From Verrucomicrobiota bacterium (GTDB lineage Bacteria; Verrucomicrobiota; Verrucomicrobiia; Opitutales; UBA953): a stretch of DNA of 53,076 bases. The stretch covers positions 1-53,076 of the forward strand of contig BGOK01000016.1 in NCBI GenBank assembly GCA_003569205.1. Reading direction: 5' to 3'. The position numbers were made by a program, and so were the translations under genes. The number at the start of each line of letters is the position of its first letter. The stretch's first letter is position 1. Positions 43,064 to 52,741 of this stretch are shown one piece after another. Below the pieces are notes generated by a model. That model was not told where the DNA came from. It saw only the letters and a program-made list of their open reading frames with translations, and ran no database searches.

Positions 43064-44298
43064 CCAAATCTAAGTCACTTCCCTCCCTGATCGCCGTCAT
43101 CGACATCGGGACCCACAAGACTGTCGGCCTCGTCGGCCAGGTCATCGACGGTAAGGCCCGCATGCTCAGCTTCAGCGAGCGCCGGACGGAAGGCGTCGTC
43201 AAGGGTACCGTCGTTGACCTAGAGAAACTCCACAACTGCGTTCACGAAGCCGTGAACGACCTCGAGCGGGTCGCCCAGCGCGGTATTGAGGAAGTTTACC
43301 TGACCATCGCGGGCCCTTCGGTCACGGGTGAACGCGTCAAGGGCTTCGTGGCGGTGCCCGCCCATGATGGCAAGGTGACCATCAAGGACTTCAAAGAGGC
43401 TATGCAGTCCGCCAAGCGCCTTGAGCCCCCGGAGGGCCGCGCTACGATTCTCTACATGCGCCAGCCGACGATGCTGGACGGCAAGGGCGTCGAGAATCCC
43501 GTGGGCCTGCAGGGTAAGCGCTTGGAAGTGAATTTCTGGCGGGTGACCATGGAAGAAGGTAATGTCCGCTTTCGGGTGAAGATGATCAATGCGATGAGCA
43601 TTCATGTCCGCGACTTCATCCTCGCCTCGCATGCGGCGGCTTGTGCGCTGATTAGTGAAGCCGAGAAACTGGGCGGAGTCTTAGTCATCGATTTTGGCGC
43701 GGGCACGACGGATTGGATTCTCTACTTCAAAGGCCATATTCTTTGTGCGGGCTCGATACCGGTCGGCGGCGAGCACCTCACCAATGATCTCAGCGTGGCT
43801 TTGCGCATTAGCCGCGACACGGCGGAGGACCTCAAGGTACGCTTTGCATCAGCGGTGCACCGCGAGAACGACGCGAACCAGACTATTTGGAAAGACGGCG
43901 ATAAGGGCGTGGGTGACCAGCAGTTTAACCGTGGGACCATCACGCAGGTCACCGCGTTGCGCTTCCAAGAGACCTTGGAGTTTGTCCGCAAGGACGTCTT
44001 GCATCAGCTCGAGCAGATCTTCCCTGGCCATGTCATGAAACTCGACCAGAACTTTCTGCCCTCGGGTGCCATCCTGACGGGCGGTACGGCTAATCTCGCT
44101 GACGCGGCGGAAGCTGGCACGAGTATCTTGGGCCTGCCCACCCGCGTCGGCATCCCGCAGTTTGAGAAGGAGGCTTACCGGAAGCCCGAATACGCAGGCG
44201 TCATCGGCATGATGAAGGCCGCCATTGAGGATGCTCCGCTGCCTGTTCGTCGACCGCAGGGCGTACTTGCCTGGCTCAAGGACATGTTCCGCTTCTAA
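43060..44298 (+). CDS. ftsA: cell division protein FtsA
   Basis: An actin-like ATPase of 412 residues that tethers FtsZ to the membrane. It shows the phosphate-1 loop VIDIGTHKTVGLVGQ, the 1C subdomain region (TVVDLEKLHNCVHEAVNDLE), phosphate-2 VIDFGAGTTDWILY, and PVGGEHLTNDLSVALRIS. The adenosine motif GAILTGGTANLADAAE is present, followed by a C-terminal amphipathic tail (GVLAWLKDMFRF), which would act as the membrane-targeting helix. All ATP-site elements look intact. The ftsZ start codon follows two bases after the stop. Confidence 0.95.
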   Translation: MTKSKSLPSLIAVIDIGTHKTVGLVGQVIDGKARMLSFSERRTEGVVKGTVVDLEKLHNCVHEAVNDLERVAQRGIEEVYLTIAGPSVTGERVKGFVAVPAHDGKVTIKDFKEAMQSAKRLEPPEGRATILYMRQPTMLDGKGVENPVGLQGKRLEVNFWRVTMEEGNVRFRVKMINAMSIHVRDFILASHAAACALISEAEKLGGVLVIDFGAGTTDWILYFKGHILCAGSIPVGGEHLTNDLSVALRISRDTAEDLKVRFASAVHRENDANQTIWKDGDKGVGDQQFNRGTITQVTALRFQETLEFVRKDVLHQLEQIFPGHVMKLDQNFLPSGAILTGGTANLADAAEAGTSILGLPTRVGIPQFEKEAYRKPEYAGVIGMMKAAIEDAPLPVRRPQGVLAWLKDMFRF

Positions 44299-44299
44299 G

Positions 44300-45427
44300 A
44301 TGGAACCCAACCGCGCCATCTTGCTGGTCGGCCTCGGTGGGGCGGGGTGCTCCATCGTTGCGCGGCTCGCACCCAGCTTGCCCGCGGAGGTTAAGGTCGC
44401 CTTAATCGATACGGACGCGGCGGCTTTGGTCCAAGCGAACGGTCGGGAGACAATCCAGTTGGGCCGGGCCCAGACTCGCGGGATGGGGACCGGTGGCGAG
44501 GTCTCCGTGGGCACTGCTTCGGCGGAATCTGAGGAGCCGCAACTGCGGCGACTTTTCACGGGCTATGCGCTCGTCGTGTTGGTCACGGGTTTGGGTGGCG
44601 GGACGGGAAGCGGCGCTGCGGCTTTTCTCGCAACGGTCGCCACGGATGCGGGCGCGACGGTGTTGGCTTATGCGACGATTCCCTTTTCGCATGAGGGGGA
44701 ACGGCGGAAACGCCAAGCCAGCGAAGCCCTCGATAAGTTGGGCGCCAAGGCCCATGGCTTGGTTACGGTGCAGAACGACCTCTTGCTCTTGCAGGTTTCC
44801 AAGGAGGCTCCGTTATCCGAATCTTTTGCCGCTGCCGACGAGTGGGTCGGTGGGGCCTTGCGGGCTTTAGCTGGGACCTTCGTGCCGGGCGCTTTGGTGC
44901 CGGCCGATCCGGCTGCGGTGCGCTCGATTTTGGCGACGCCTGGTTCGCCCACGCTCTTTACCTATGGTCGTGGTGAGGGGCCTGGTGCTGCGCTCGCCGC
45001 CGCCCGCGCCGCCAATGAATGTCCGCTGGCCCACGCGCCCGGTGCCACGACCAAAGCCGCTTCGCTGTTTGTGGCCGTGACGGGTGGTCCCACGCTTTCG
45101 GCCACCGAAGCCTTCGAAGCGGTGGCCGCCGTGCGCATGCGTTTCGGCGGGGAGACCACGACCTTACTTTGTGCGCGCGTGGTGGCAGATTTTGGTGATC
45201 GCGTCGAAGTGGCCGTGCTGGGCGCCTCGACCCCCGCGCTTAAGCCCTTGAAAAAAGGGAAGGGCACTAAGCCCGGTGAGGAGAACCAGCAGATCTTTGG
45301 TTTTGCGACGGAGGATTCGATGCGGCGCGGCCTGTTCGGCGGGACGCCCTTGACCTTCATCGACGGGCAAGATGTGGACGTGCCGACCTATATTCGCCGC
45401 GCGGTCCGTCTGCCAGTTGGCCCTTAA
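44300..45427 (+). CDS. ftsZ: divergent cell division GTPase FtsZ
   Basis: A tubulin-like GTPase forming the division ring, 375 residues from the ATG at 44300. GTP-binding features: GLGGAGCSIVARL, TRGMGTGGEVSVG and the tubulin signature TGLGGGTGSGAAAF (usually GGGTGTG). ATIPFSHEGERRKRQASEAL and the polar ND (TVQNDLLL) follow. The T7 loop, which completes the active site of the next subunit, reads VPADPAAVRSIL (residues 200-211) instead of the usual N-x-D-x-A-D-V: the Asn is Pro201 and the last Asp is Ala206, leaving only D203. The C-terminal FtsA-binding peptide is recognisable as DVPTYIRR near the end. Its place after ftsA makes it the genuine ftsZ, not a stray paralogue. GTPase activity may be low or differently arranged. 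Confidence 0.92.
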   Translation: MEPNRAILLVGLGGAGCSIVARLAPSLPAEVKVALIDTDAAALVQANGRETIQLGRAQTRGMGTGGEVSVGTASAESEEPQLRRLFTGYALVVLVTGLGGGTGSGAAAFLATVATDAGATVLAYATIPFSHEGERRKRQASEALDKLGAKAHGLVTVQNDLLLLQVSKEAPLSESFAAADEWVGGALRALAGTFVPGALVPADPAAVRSILATPGSPTLFTYGRGEGPGAALAAARAANECPLAHAPGATTKAASLFVAVTGGPTLSATEAFEAVAAVRMRFGGETTTLLCARVVADFGDRVEVAVLGASTPALKPLKKGKGTKPGEENQQIFGFATEDSMRRGLFGGTPLTFIDGQDVDVPTYIRRAVRLPVGP

Positions 45428-45476
45428 TCATCGCTTCCCTGTTGCGCCCCGCAGGGTCCCTCCTACGTTCGGCGAC

Positions 45477-46694
45477 ATGGCTTTCGACGTTGCTTCCTTG
45501 CGCCAAGACTTCCCGATTCTCGGGCGGTCCGTGCATGGTCGACCACTGACCTACCTCGATAACGCTGCGACCTCGCAGAAGCCGCAGGTCGTCATCCAAG
45601 CCTTGGTCGACTATTACTCGCAGGGCAATGCGAACGTCCACCGCGGCGTCCACCTGCTCAGCGAAGATGCCACCCAAGCCTTCGAGCGCTCGCGTGAGGT
45701 CGTCGCCCGTTTCCTTGGCCTAAAAGACTCCCGCGGTTGCGTCTTTGTGCGCGGTGCCACGGAAGGCATCAACCTCGTTGCGGAGACTTGGGGTCGAACC
45801 CATCTGCGGGCGGGGGATGAGATTCTCCTCACGGCGCTGGAGCACCATGCCAACATCGTGCCTTGGCAGGTTGCCGCCGAACGTAGCGGTGCCAAGGTTG
45901 TGGTTGTGCCGGTGACCCCGCTGGGCGAGGTCGACCTCGACGCTTTTCGCCGGCTACTCTCGCCTCGGACGAAGCTCCTGACGTTCGCGCATGTCTCGAA
46001 CGCTCTCGGTACGGTCAATCCGGCCGCAGAAATGACCCGCCTCGCTAAGGCGGTGGGTGCGACCGTGCTGATTGACGGCTGCCAAGCCGCCGCGCATTTC
46101 AAGGTCGATGTCCCCGCCCTAGGTTGTGACTTCTACGCCTTCTCCGGACACAAGACCTTTGGCCCGACTGGTATCGGCGTCCTCTGGGGCCGCCCCGAAA
46201 TCCTGGATGCTTTACCGCCCTACCAGTTTGGCGGGGACATGATTCGTAAAGTCGACTTCGAAGGCACGACCTTCCGCGAGGCTCCTGAGCGCTTCGAAGC
46301 GGGGACGCCCGATATCGCTGGGGCCATCGGCTTGGCCGTCGCTTTGGAGTATTTCATGCCGCGGCAGGCCGACGCGCATGCGCATGAGCACAAGCTCCTT
46401 ACCGCGGCGACCGAACGACTCCGGGCCATCAAGGGCCTCCGCCTCATCGGCGAAGCCCCCGAGAAAGTCGCCGTCTTGTCGTTCCTAATCGAAGGTAGCC
46501 ACCCGCATGACATCGGCACCTTGCTCGATGCGGATGGGATTGCGATTCGCACGGGTCACCATTGCTGCATGCCGCTGATGAAGCACCTCGGTATTCCTGG
46601 GACGGCTCGCGCCTCCTTTGCCTTTTACAATACCTTGGAAGAAGTGGACCGTCTCGCTGTCTCGTTAGAAAAGATTCGCAAGATGATGGCTTAA
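45477..46694 (+). CDS. sufS: cysteine desulfurase, SufS type
   Basis: A PLP enzyme of 405 residues that takes sulfur from cysteine for iron-sulfur cluster assembly. It shows YLDNAATSQKPQVV, VHRGVHLLSEDATQAFE, FVRGATEGINLVAET, LTALEHHANIVPWQ and the PLP-lysine site FSGHKTFGPTGIGVLWG. The catalytic cysteine loop is RTGHHCCMPLM. The class II (SufS) features are clear, although no other suf gene is adjacent. It starts 49 bases after ftsZ, with no terminator between them, so read-through from the dcw operon is possible. Its stop overlaps that of the convergent DUF2851 gene. Confidence 0.94.
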   Translation: MAFDVASLRQDFPILGRSVHGRPLTYLDNAATSQKPQVVIQALVDYYSQGNANVHRGVHLLSEDATQAFERSREVVARFLGLKDSRGCVFVRGATEGINLVAETWGRTHLRAGDEILLTALEHHANIVPWQVAAERSGAKVVVVPVTPLGEVDLDAFRRLLSPRTKLLTFAHVSNALGTVNPAAEMTRLAKAVGATVLIDGCQAAAHFKVDVPALGCDFYAFSGHKTFGPTGIGVLWGRPEILDALPPYQFGGDMIRKVDFEGTTFREAPERFEAGTPDIAGAIGLAVALEYFMPRQADAHAHEHKLLTAATERLRAIKGLRLIGEAPEKVAVLSFLIEGSHPHDIGTLLDADGIAIRTGHHCCMPLMKHLGIPGTARASFAFYNTLEEVDRLAVSLEKIRKMMA

Positions 46695-47816
46695 GCCTGC
46701 GTGGCGTGGGGGGAGCTACGGCGGATGACGTCGAGAATGCCTTGGACTTCGAAGTTACGCGAGGAGCCGACGAGCCCGAGTACGCGCCTAGCCGCTTCGA
46801 TATCCTCGGGGTGGTTACCGGGCGGCCATTCGATCCAGGCGCGTTCGCAGTTGTATCCGGACGTATGGAGTAAAGGGAGTAAGGCATTGATACAGAGCGT
46901 GTCGGCTCGGCCGTCGGGGAAGACGCATCCGAGAATACTGTCGTGCAGGCGGCGGCGGTGGCTGGTGAGGACGGCCTGTTCCAACTCGGCACCCCAGAGG
47001 CGGACCCGCTCGCGCCAATCCGGCTGCCGACGATTCAGTTCCAAGTATTGGGCGAGACGCCGGTAGGGGTGTCCGCGGGACGTAAGCCACGCAGGCGCCA
47101 GCGCCCGCACTTTTCCATGTAGAGCGCATCGAGGCCGAGCAGAACCATTTCGGAGGGGGAGTGGGCGCGGGCCAGTTCGGACATCGGGGCCCGGTTACCG
47201 CCGTGACCAAGGGATTCCACGACCAGTTCGTGGCAGGCCGCTTCCAGCCGATGACTTTAGCGCGGGCCTTAGCGTGCTTGGCTTTACGGCGAAAACGTTC
47301 CACGGCACGGCGGCGTAAGCCTGGTAGAATAGAAGTTTCGGCCGCCTGCACCTTGAGGGCCACTTCGCCGCCCGGCCGCGTAGTTCGAGCAAGGCATCTT
47401 CTTCGGCGAGGTCTTCGAGGGTCGCGCGGCAGGTAGGGGAGGAGCACCACGTCTCGGGCTGGTGACCGGAGGTCGTCGTCACGTCCTTCACGCCGGGCAA
47501 TAGCACCGCGTGTAGGACTACGCCGGAGAAGTTTGGGTCACGGTCATGATGGTGTGCCTGCCATCGCTGGAGCGTAAGTGGATCTCCACGTCACCGCGGA
47601 TGCGACGCTCATCGATGCGCAGTTCGGCTCCCAGGAAGTCGGGTCCGGCACCGCGGTTCCAGTCGCCTGGCGACAGGACCTCGACCTTCTTCCGCTGTCC
47701 GAGGCCATGGGGCCCTTGACTTCGCCAGAAGCCCAGAGCCTTTGGATGGCACGTTCGCCGATAGCGAAGGGGCCGTAAGGACCCTCCAGTTCTTCCACGC
47801 GATCGCAGGTACTCAT
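46691..47816 (-). pseudogene. DUF2851 family protein, interrupted by about seven frameshifts
   Basis: Read across frames on the minus strand, the pieces form a DUF2851-type protein of about 375 residues; its function is unknown. The order is MSTCDRVEELEGPYG and ERAIQRLWASGEV, then VEVLSPGDWNRGAGPDFLG and RRIRGDVEIHLRSSDWQ, then SGVVLHAVLLPGVKDV and VVLLPYLPRD, EEDALLELRGRA, GGEVALKVQAAE, RRRAVERFRRKAKHAKARAK, HELVVESLGHGGNRAPM, MVLLGLDALYMEK and RGHPYRRLAQYLEL. Breaks fall near 47706, 47573, 47455, 47430, 47375, 47243 and 47115. Most are consistent with one missing base, several in short homopolymers. The conserved pieces show no other decay, so a poorly polished assembly is more likely than a dead gene. 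If the breaks are real, the gene cannot be expressed as one protein. Confidence 0.7.
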
Positions 47817-47928
47817 ACCCGCTTTCATAGACTTAAACCCACGGCCAAGGGAAACTCGCCTATTGCTCATGGGTAACACACCGAATCCGCTTGAGGCGAA
47901 TCCGAGCCTCGCCTCTAATCCCTTGCAC

Positions 47929-48015
<87 letters not shown>

Positions 48016-48157
48016 CTTATTTTATGGCTTTCTTCTCGGCGACTTTGTCGACGATTTTTGCCTTTCATCTAAAAAGCAGATGACGAAAGCCCAAACATGG
48101 CTGGCTGGTCCTTGTGGCTTGAACCTTATGGGCGGGATGGTGTCCTAGGGCTTACGG

Positions 48158-51100
48158 ATGCGACCCCTGAATCCGAGCCCGCCCTGGCGACGTCTGTTTG
48201 CTCTGACGTCAGGGTTGCTGTTGTCCGTCTCGTTGCTTCAGGCCGACGATTACGCCGAGAAGGTGTTACCGATCCTGAAGGACTCCTGCCTGAACTGCCA
48301 CTCAACGAAGAAGCAGAAGGGTGACGTCGACCTAGAGCAATTTGCGTCTGTCGCTGATATTCGTCGCTCCCCCAAGATCTGGGAAGCGGTGCTGGAACAG
48401 GTCGCCAGCGGCGAGATGCCGCCGAAGAAGGAGAAGACGCTTACCGCAGCCGCAAAGCAAACACTCCTCGGTTGGACGCGTTCGACGCTCGAAGCAATCG
48501 CCCTCGCTAACGCCGGCGACCCAGGACCTGTGGTGCTCCGCCGACTCTCTAATTCCGAATACACCTACGCGGTCCAAGACTTGACGGGAGTGCCCTCGCT
48601 CGACCCGACCCGTGAGTTCCCGGTCGACGGCTCCGCGGGCGAAGGCTTTACGAACGTCGGTGCGGCTTTGGTGATGTCGCCGGGGCTTCTCTCTAAGTAC
48701 CTGGACGCGGGCAAGGATGTGGCCCAGCACGCGGTACTGTTATCCGACGGGTTAGCTTTTTCGGAGAAGACGACCAAGCGCGATTGGACCAATGAGAAGA
48801 TTGCCGCGATCAAGGCCTTCTACGCCCGCTACAGCGTCTCCGGCAAAGCCGAGAGCGTGCTGGTTCAAGGCAATAAGGTGGACCTTGTCGGCGGCGACGG
48901 TCGCTTGCCGCTCGAGCTTTATCTGAGCGCGACCCTGACCCACCGCGATGCCCTGCGTAACGGTACGACCACCATTGCCCAGGTCGCTCAGCTACTCGGG
49001 CTCAACGCGAAGTATCTCGGGATGCTCTGGTCTTCACTGAATGAAGTTACTCCTTCGACCTTCCTGGATCCGATCCGTGCCGATTGGCGTAAGGCAACGC
49101 CCACCGACGTCCCGGCTTTGGTTGCCTCGATCAAAGCCTGGCAGAACTCGCTGTGGCGCTTCGGCGCCATCGGGCACATTGGTAAGCAAAATGGCCCTAA
49201 GGGCTGGCAGCTCCCAGTGGACCCAGTCGTGACCATGGAGGATTTCCGGGTCGCGGTCCCCGCAGGGGATTCGCCTAAGGTCTATCTGGCGTCGGCCAAT
49301 CTGCGCTCCGGCCGTGCTTCACTGGTATGGTCCAAGCCACGGGTCGTGGTGAAAGGTAAGCCTGATATCGCTGTGGCCTTGCCTGCCGGAAAACCCAGCG
49401 GGCCTAATCAGATCATCGAAGTCGCCTTGCCGGCTGGCTTGCCCAAGGGAGCCGAATTCTTGATTGAAGGTCATCTGCCCAAAGAGACTTCGGCCGAGGC
49501 CTGCGTGCAGGCGTGGGTGACGACGACGCCGCCGGCGGTCTCGGGCCGAATCGTCCCGACCGGCGCTCCTATTAATAAGAAGAAGGGTGGAATGTGGAGC
49601 GACGGCGAAGGCGCAATGGGCTTTACGGCGCCCTTGCTCGTGACCGAGGGCGGTGTCGCCCGGCAGGAGCTCCTGCGTTCGGCGCAGGCATTTCGCGATC
49701 TCTTCCCATCGGCGCTCTGCTACGCCAGTGTCGTACCGGTCGACGAAGTCGTGACGCTGACGTTGTTCTACCGCGAGGACGAAGCCCTTCGGCGTCTGAT
49801 GCTGGACGATAAGGCTGCCGCCGAGATCGACCGCCTGTGGTCTGACCTACGTTTCATCAGCCAGGATGCACTCTTGCAGGTGGAATCGTTCGAATCCCTT
49901 TATCAGTTCGCGACGCAGGATGCCAATCCCAAGGCCTTCGAGCCGCTACGTGAGCCGATCAAGCGCCGCGCAGCGGAATTCCAGCAAGAGCTTCTTGCTG
50001 CCGAACCCAAGCACGTCGACGCGGTCGTGCGCCTGGCTGCTGACGCCTGGCGTCGTCCGCTCAAGGACGGCGAAGCCGACCAGCTCCGCGCCCTGTATCA
50101 GGAACTCCGTAAGCAGGAGCTGCCGCATGACCTCGCCGTCCGCCGCTTGATTGCCCGCGTGCTGGTCTCCTCGGCGTTCCTGTATCGCGGGGAGAAGGCC
50201 GCCGCCGGGGAGAAGGCCGCGCCAGTCAATGATTGGGAACTCGCCACGCGTCTCAGCTTCTTCCTCTGGTCTTCCGCGCCCGACGCCGAACTGCGGGCGC
50301 TCGCCGCCTCCGGTAAGCTCCATGAGCCGGCTGTGCTCGCCGCCCAGATGCGTCGCATGGTCAAGGACGCCAAGTCGGAGCGGCTGGCCCGTGAGTTCGG
50401 TTGCCAGTGGCTGCACGTGCGCGACGTCGCTACGCTTGATGAGAAGAGCGAGCGACACTTCCCGACCTTCGTCTCGCTCCGAGGCGCCATGCAGGAGGAG
50501 GCCGAGCGCTTCTTCGCCGACCTGTTCCAGCAGGACCGTCCCGTGCTTTCGCTGATCAATGCCGACCACGCCTTCGTGAACGGCCCGTTGGCCCGCCATT
50601 ACGGTCTCAAGGTGACCGGCGAGGGCTGGCAACGTGTCGATGGCGTCCGCGCGCAGGGTCGCGGCGGCGTCCTGGCCTTCGCCGCCACGCTCGCCAAACA
50701 GAGCGGGGCTTCGCGTACCAGCCCCATCCTGCGAGGGAACTGGCTCAGCGAAGTGCTGCTGGGCGAGAAGCTCCCGCGTCCGCCCAAAGACGTGCCGGTC
50801 CTGCCTGAGACCGCGCCGCAAGGCCTGACCGAACGCCAGCTCATCGAGAAGCACAGCAGCGATCCGGCGTGCGCCCGTTGCCATCAGCGAGTGGACCCGT
50901 TTGGTTTCGCCCTGGAAGGATTCGACGCCATCGGCCGGGCCCGCTCCAAAGATGCGGCCGGCCTGGACATCGATACCCGCACCGTGCTCCCCGGCGGCGT
51001 CTCCGTCGACGGCTTGAACGGACTGCGGGAGTATCTTCTCACCCGTCGCCAGGATGACTTCCTCCGCCAGTTCAGCCGCAAACTGCTCGGGTATGCGCTC

Positions 51101-51256
51101 GGTCGGGCCGTCCAGCTTTCCGACAAGCCGCTCCTCGACGCCATGGTCGCCCGGCTTAAGACTGGCGAAGGCCGGGTGAGCGGAGCCCTCGAACTCGTCG
51201 TCCTCAGCCCTCAGTTTCGCGAGGTGCGTGGCCGCGACTTCAAGACGAACCAATGA
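48158..51256 (+). CDS. exported Planctomycete/Verrucomicrobium-type cytochrome domain protein (DUF1587/1592/1588/1585)
   Basis: 1032 residues with a signal peptide (about 1-29). The N-terminal cytochrome-like domain has C44-L-N-C-H48, a c-type heme attachment site, in KDSCLNCHSTKKQKGDVD. The middle follows the DUF1587 and DUF1595/1592 order (VVLRRLSNSEYTYAVQDLTG, then DAWRRPLKDGEADQLRALY and ATRLSFFLWSSAPDAELRAL). The C-terminus has SGASRTSPILRGNWLSEVLL and the second heme motif C905-A-R-C-H909 (CARCHQRVDPFGFALEGFD), then a DUF1585 tail (LLGYALGRAVQLSD). The substrate is unknown; related genes are frequent in Planctomycetes and Verrucomicrobia, with periplasmic redox or polymer-degradation roles suspected. 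It pairs with the downstream DUF1552 gene, a standard arrangement. Confidence 0.88.
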   Translation: MRPLNPSPPWRRLFALTSGLLLSVSLLQADDYAEKVLPILKDSCLNCHSTKKQKGDVDLEQFASVADIRRSPKIWEAVLEQVASGEMPPKKEKTLTAAAKQTLLGWTRSTLEAIALANAGDPGPVVLRRLSNSEYTYAVQDLTGVPSLDPTREFPVDGSAGEGFTNVGAALVMSPGLLSKYLDAGKDVAQHAVLLSDGLAFSEKTTKRDWTNEKIAAIKAFYARYSVSGKAESVLVQGNKVDLVGGDGRLPLELYLSATLTHRDALRNGTTTIAQVAQLLGLNAKYLGMLWSSLNEVTPSTFLDPIRADWRKATPTDVPALVASIKAWQNSLWRFGAIGHIGKQNGPKGWQLPVDPVVTMEDFRVAVPAGDSPKVYLASANLRSGRASLVWSKPRVVVKGKPDIAVALPAGKPSGPNQIIEVALPAGLPKGAEFLIEGHLPKETSAEACVQAWVTTTPPAVSGRIVPTGAPINKKKGGMWSDGEGAMGFTAPLLVTEGGVARQELLRSAQAFRDLFPSALCYASVVPVDEVVTLTLFYREDEALRRLMLDDKAAAEIDRLWSDLRFISQDALLQVESFESLYQFATQDANPKAFEPLREPIKRRAAEFQQELLAAEPKHVDAVVRLAADAWRRPLKDGEADQLRALYQELRKQELPHDLAVRRLIARVLVSSAFLYRGEKAAAGEKAAPVNDWELATRLSFFLWSSAPDAELRALAASGKLHEPAVLAAQMRRMVKDAKSERLAREFGCQWLHVRDVATLDEKSERHFPTFVSLRGAMQEEAERFFADLFQQDRPVLSLINADHAFVNGPLARHYGLKVTGEGWQRVDGVRAQGRGGVLAFAATLAKQSGASRTSPILRGNWLSEVLLGEKLPRPPKDVPVLPETAPQGLTERQLIEKHSSDPACARCHQRVDPFGFALEGFDAIGRARSKDAAGLDIDTRTVLPGGVSVDGLNGLREYLLTRRQDDFLRQFSRKLLGYALGRAVQLSDKPLLDAMVARLKTGEGRVSGALELVVLSPQFREVRGRDFKTNQ

Positions 51257-51260
51257 TCTT

Positions 51261-52589
51261 ATGAACAAGCACCAATTCAGTCGACGGACCTTCCTGCGGG
51301 GCATGGGCGTGACCATGGCGTTGCCGTGGCTCGAGTCCGCCAACGTCTGGGGCGATGAGCCCAAGAAGAACCGCCCGGCCAGCGAGGCACCCGTGCGCGT
51401 CGCCGCGCTCTTCTCCGGCAACGGCTTCCATTCCAAGGAATGGTGGGCGAAAGGGGAGGGTAAGGACATGGAGCTAGGCAAGGTGTTGGCACCGTTGCAC
51501 GACTTCCGGACCAAGCTGCTCTTCGTCAAAGGCCTCTATCACGAGGAAGCCCGCAAGGGTAACATCCATAGTTCTCAGACGGGCAATCTCCTCTCCGGGG
51601 CTCCCATCACCTCTGGTGGAGAGATCCGTTCCGGTACCAGCTTCGACCAACTGGTCGCGCAGAACTATGGCCGTTCGACCAAGGTGCCCAGCCTCGTGCT
51701 CGCGTGCGAACGCTCGTTCCCGGGCGTGCATAAGAACTACTCCATGCTCTACAGCTCACACATCTCGTGGAGCTCGCCGACGACCCCGACCCCGCTGGAG
51801 ATCTACCCCGCGTTGGCCTTTGACCGCCTGTTCAAGGATGCCGCTTCGCCTGGCGACCGCAGCGTCCTCGACGCTGTGCTCAACGACGCTGGCGATCTCC
51901 GCCGCAACGTCAGTCAGGCTGACAAACAGAAGCTGGACGAGTACCTCGATTCTGTGCGCGACGTCGAGAAGCGCATCGAATCCGCCGGCCAGCGGGGCGA
52001 GCTGCAGGGCTGGCGTCCGACGCTAGATAAGCCGAACATCAAGCGCCCGGCGGACGGTATCCCGCAGGACATCGCCGAGCACATGCGCCTCATGTGCGAC
52101 ATCATGGTCCTCGGCTTCCAGACCGACACCACGCGCGTGACCACGCTCAAGCTGAACAATGACCATAGCGCGCTACGTTTCCCTAATATCAAGTCCCTGC
52201 AACAGCCCGGCAACGGCATCGACTACATGATCCACCACCTCCTGTCGCACTCCGACGGACAGGACTGGCTCAAGATCAACCAGTTCTTCATGGAGCAGGT
52301 CGCCTACCTCGCCCGGAAGATGATTCCATCCAGGAAGGCCGCGGACCTTGCTCGATAACACCATGCTCGTATATTGCTCCAGCATGATGGCCGGGGCGAA
52401 GCACGACAACGACCAGCTCCCTGTCGTGGTGCTGGGCGGAGCCGGCGGCCGGATCAAGGGCGGTCGGGTCCTGGATTACACCGGCAAGCCCGATCGACAG
52501 CTCTGCCGCCTCTTCATGTCGCTCATGGATAGGTCGAGGTCCGCCCGAAGACCTTCGGGGATGCCAAGCAGATGCTCCAGGAAGTCTGA
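51261..52589 (+). CDS. DUF1552 family exported protein (frameshifted)
   Basis: About 443 residues when repaired. A twin-arginine signal (SRRTFLRGMGVTMALPWLE) suggests export of a folded protein. The body matches the DUF1552 family: GNGFHSKEWWAKGEG, GLYHEEARKGNIHSSQTGNL, GTSFDQLVAQNYG, LDEYLDSVRDVEKRIE and MCDIMVLGFQTDTTRV. The frame breaks near 52329, 52353 and 52532, each from one lost base; repair gives SIQEGRGTLLDNTMLVYCSS and VEVRPKTFGDAKQMLQEV, ending at 52587-52589. The function is unknown; the family almost always travels with the cytochrome-domain gene found four bases upstream. Without repair the C-terminal ~80 residues are lost. Confidence 0.85.
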
Positions 52590-52656
52590 GTCTGCCGATG
52601 GTTGCTGACGGAAGGCCATGAGGGAAGACGCCGGCTGACTTTGAATGCCACTTGCT

Positions 52657-52741
52657 GAAGAGGTGGCAGAGTGGTCCATTGCAACTGACTTGAAATCAGC
52701 CGAGCCGCAAGGCTCCGGGTGTTCGAATCACTCCCTCTCCG
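52657..52741 (+). tRNA. second tRNA-Ser (UGA)-like copy, divergent
   Basis: 85 bases, parallel to the copy at 47929, with the same anticodon loop CTTGAAA and identical variable arm (CGAGCCGCAAGGCTCC). It differs at scattered positions: the acceptor has an A-C mismatch at pair 2-71, and the anticodon stem has an A-C mismatch at its top pair. The T-stem is GGGTG/CACTC, where a paired change (T52-A62) keeps base pairing. It could be a weak tRNA, a tRNA relic, or the other end of an insertion at a tRNA gene. The shared 3' end (CCCTCTCCGCC) is identical in both copies. Confidence 0.65.

Noticed and set aside
48016..48157. The gap between tRNA-Ser and the cytochrome-domain gene as an integrase remnant
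   Set aside because: Only 140 bases long, with no protein-like reading frame; it holds a weak CATCT/AGATG hairpin and nothing else I can support.
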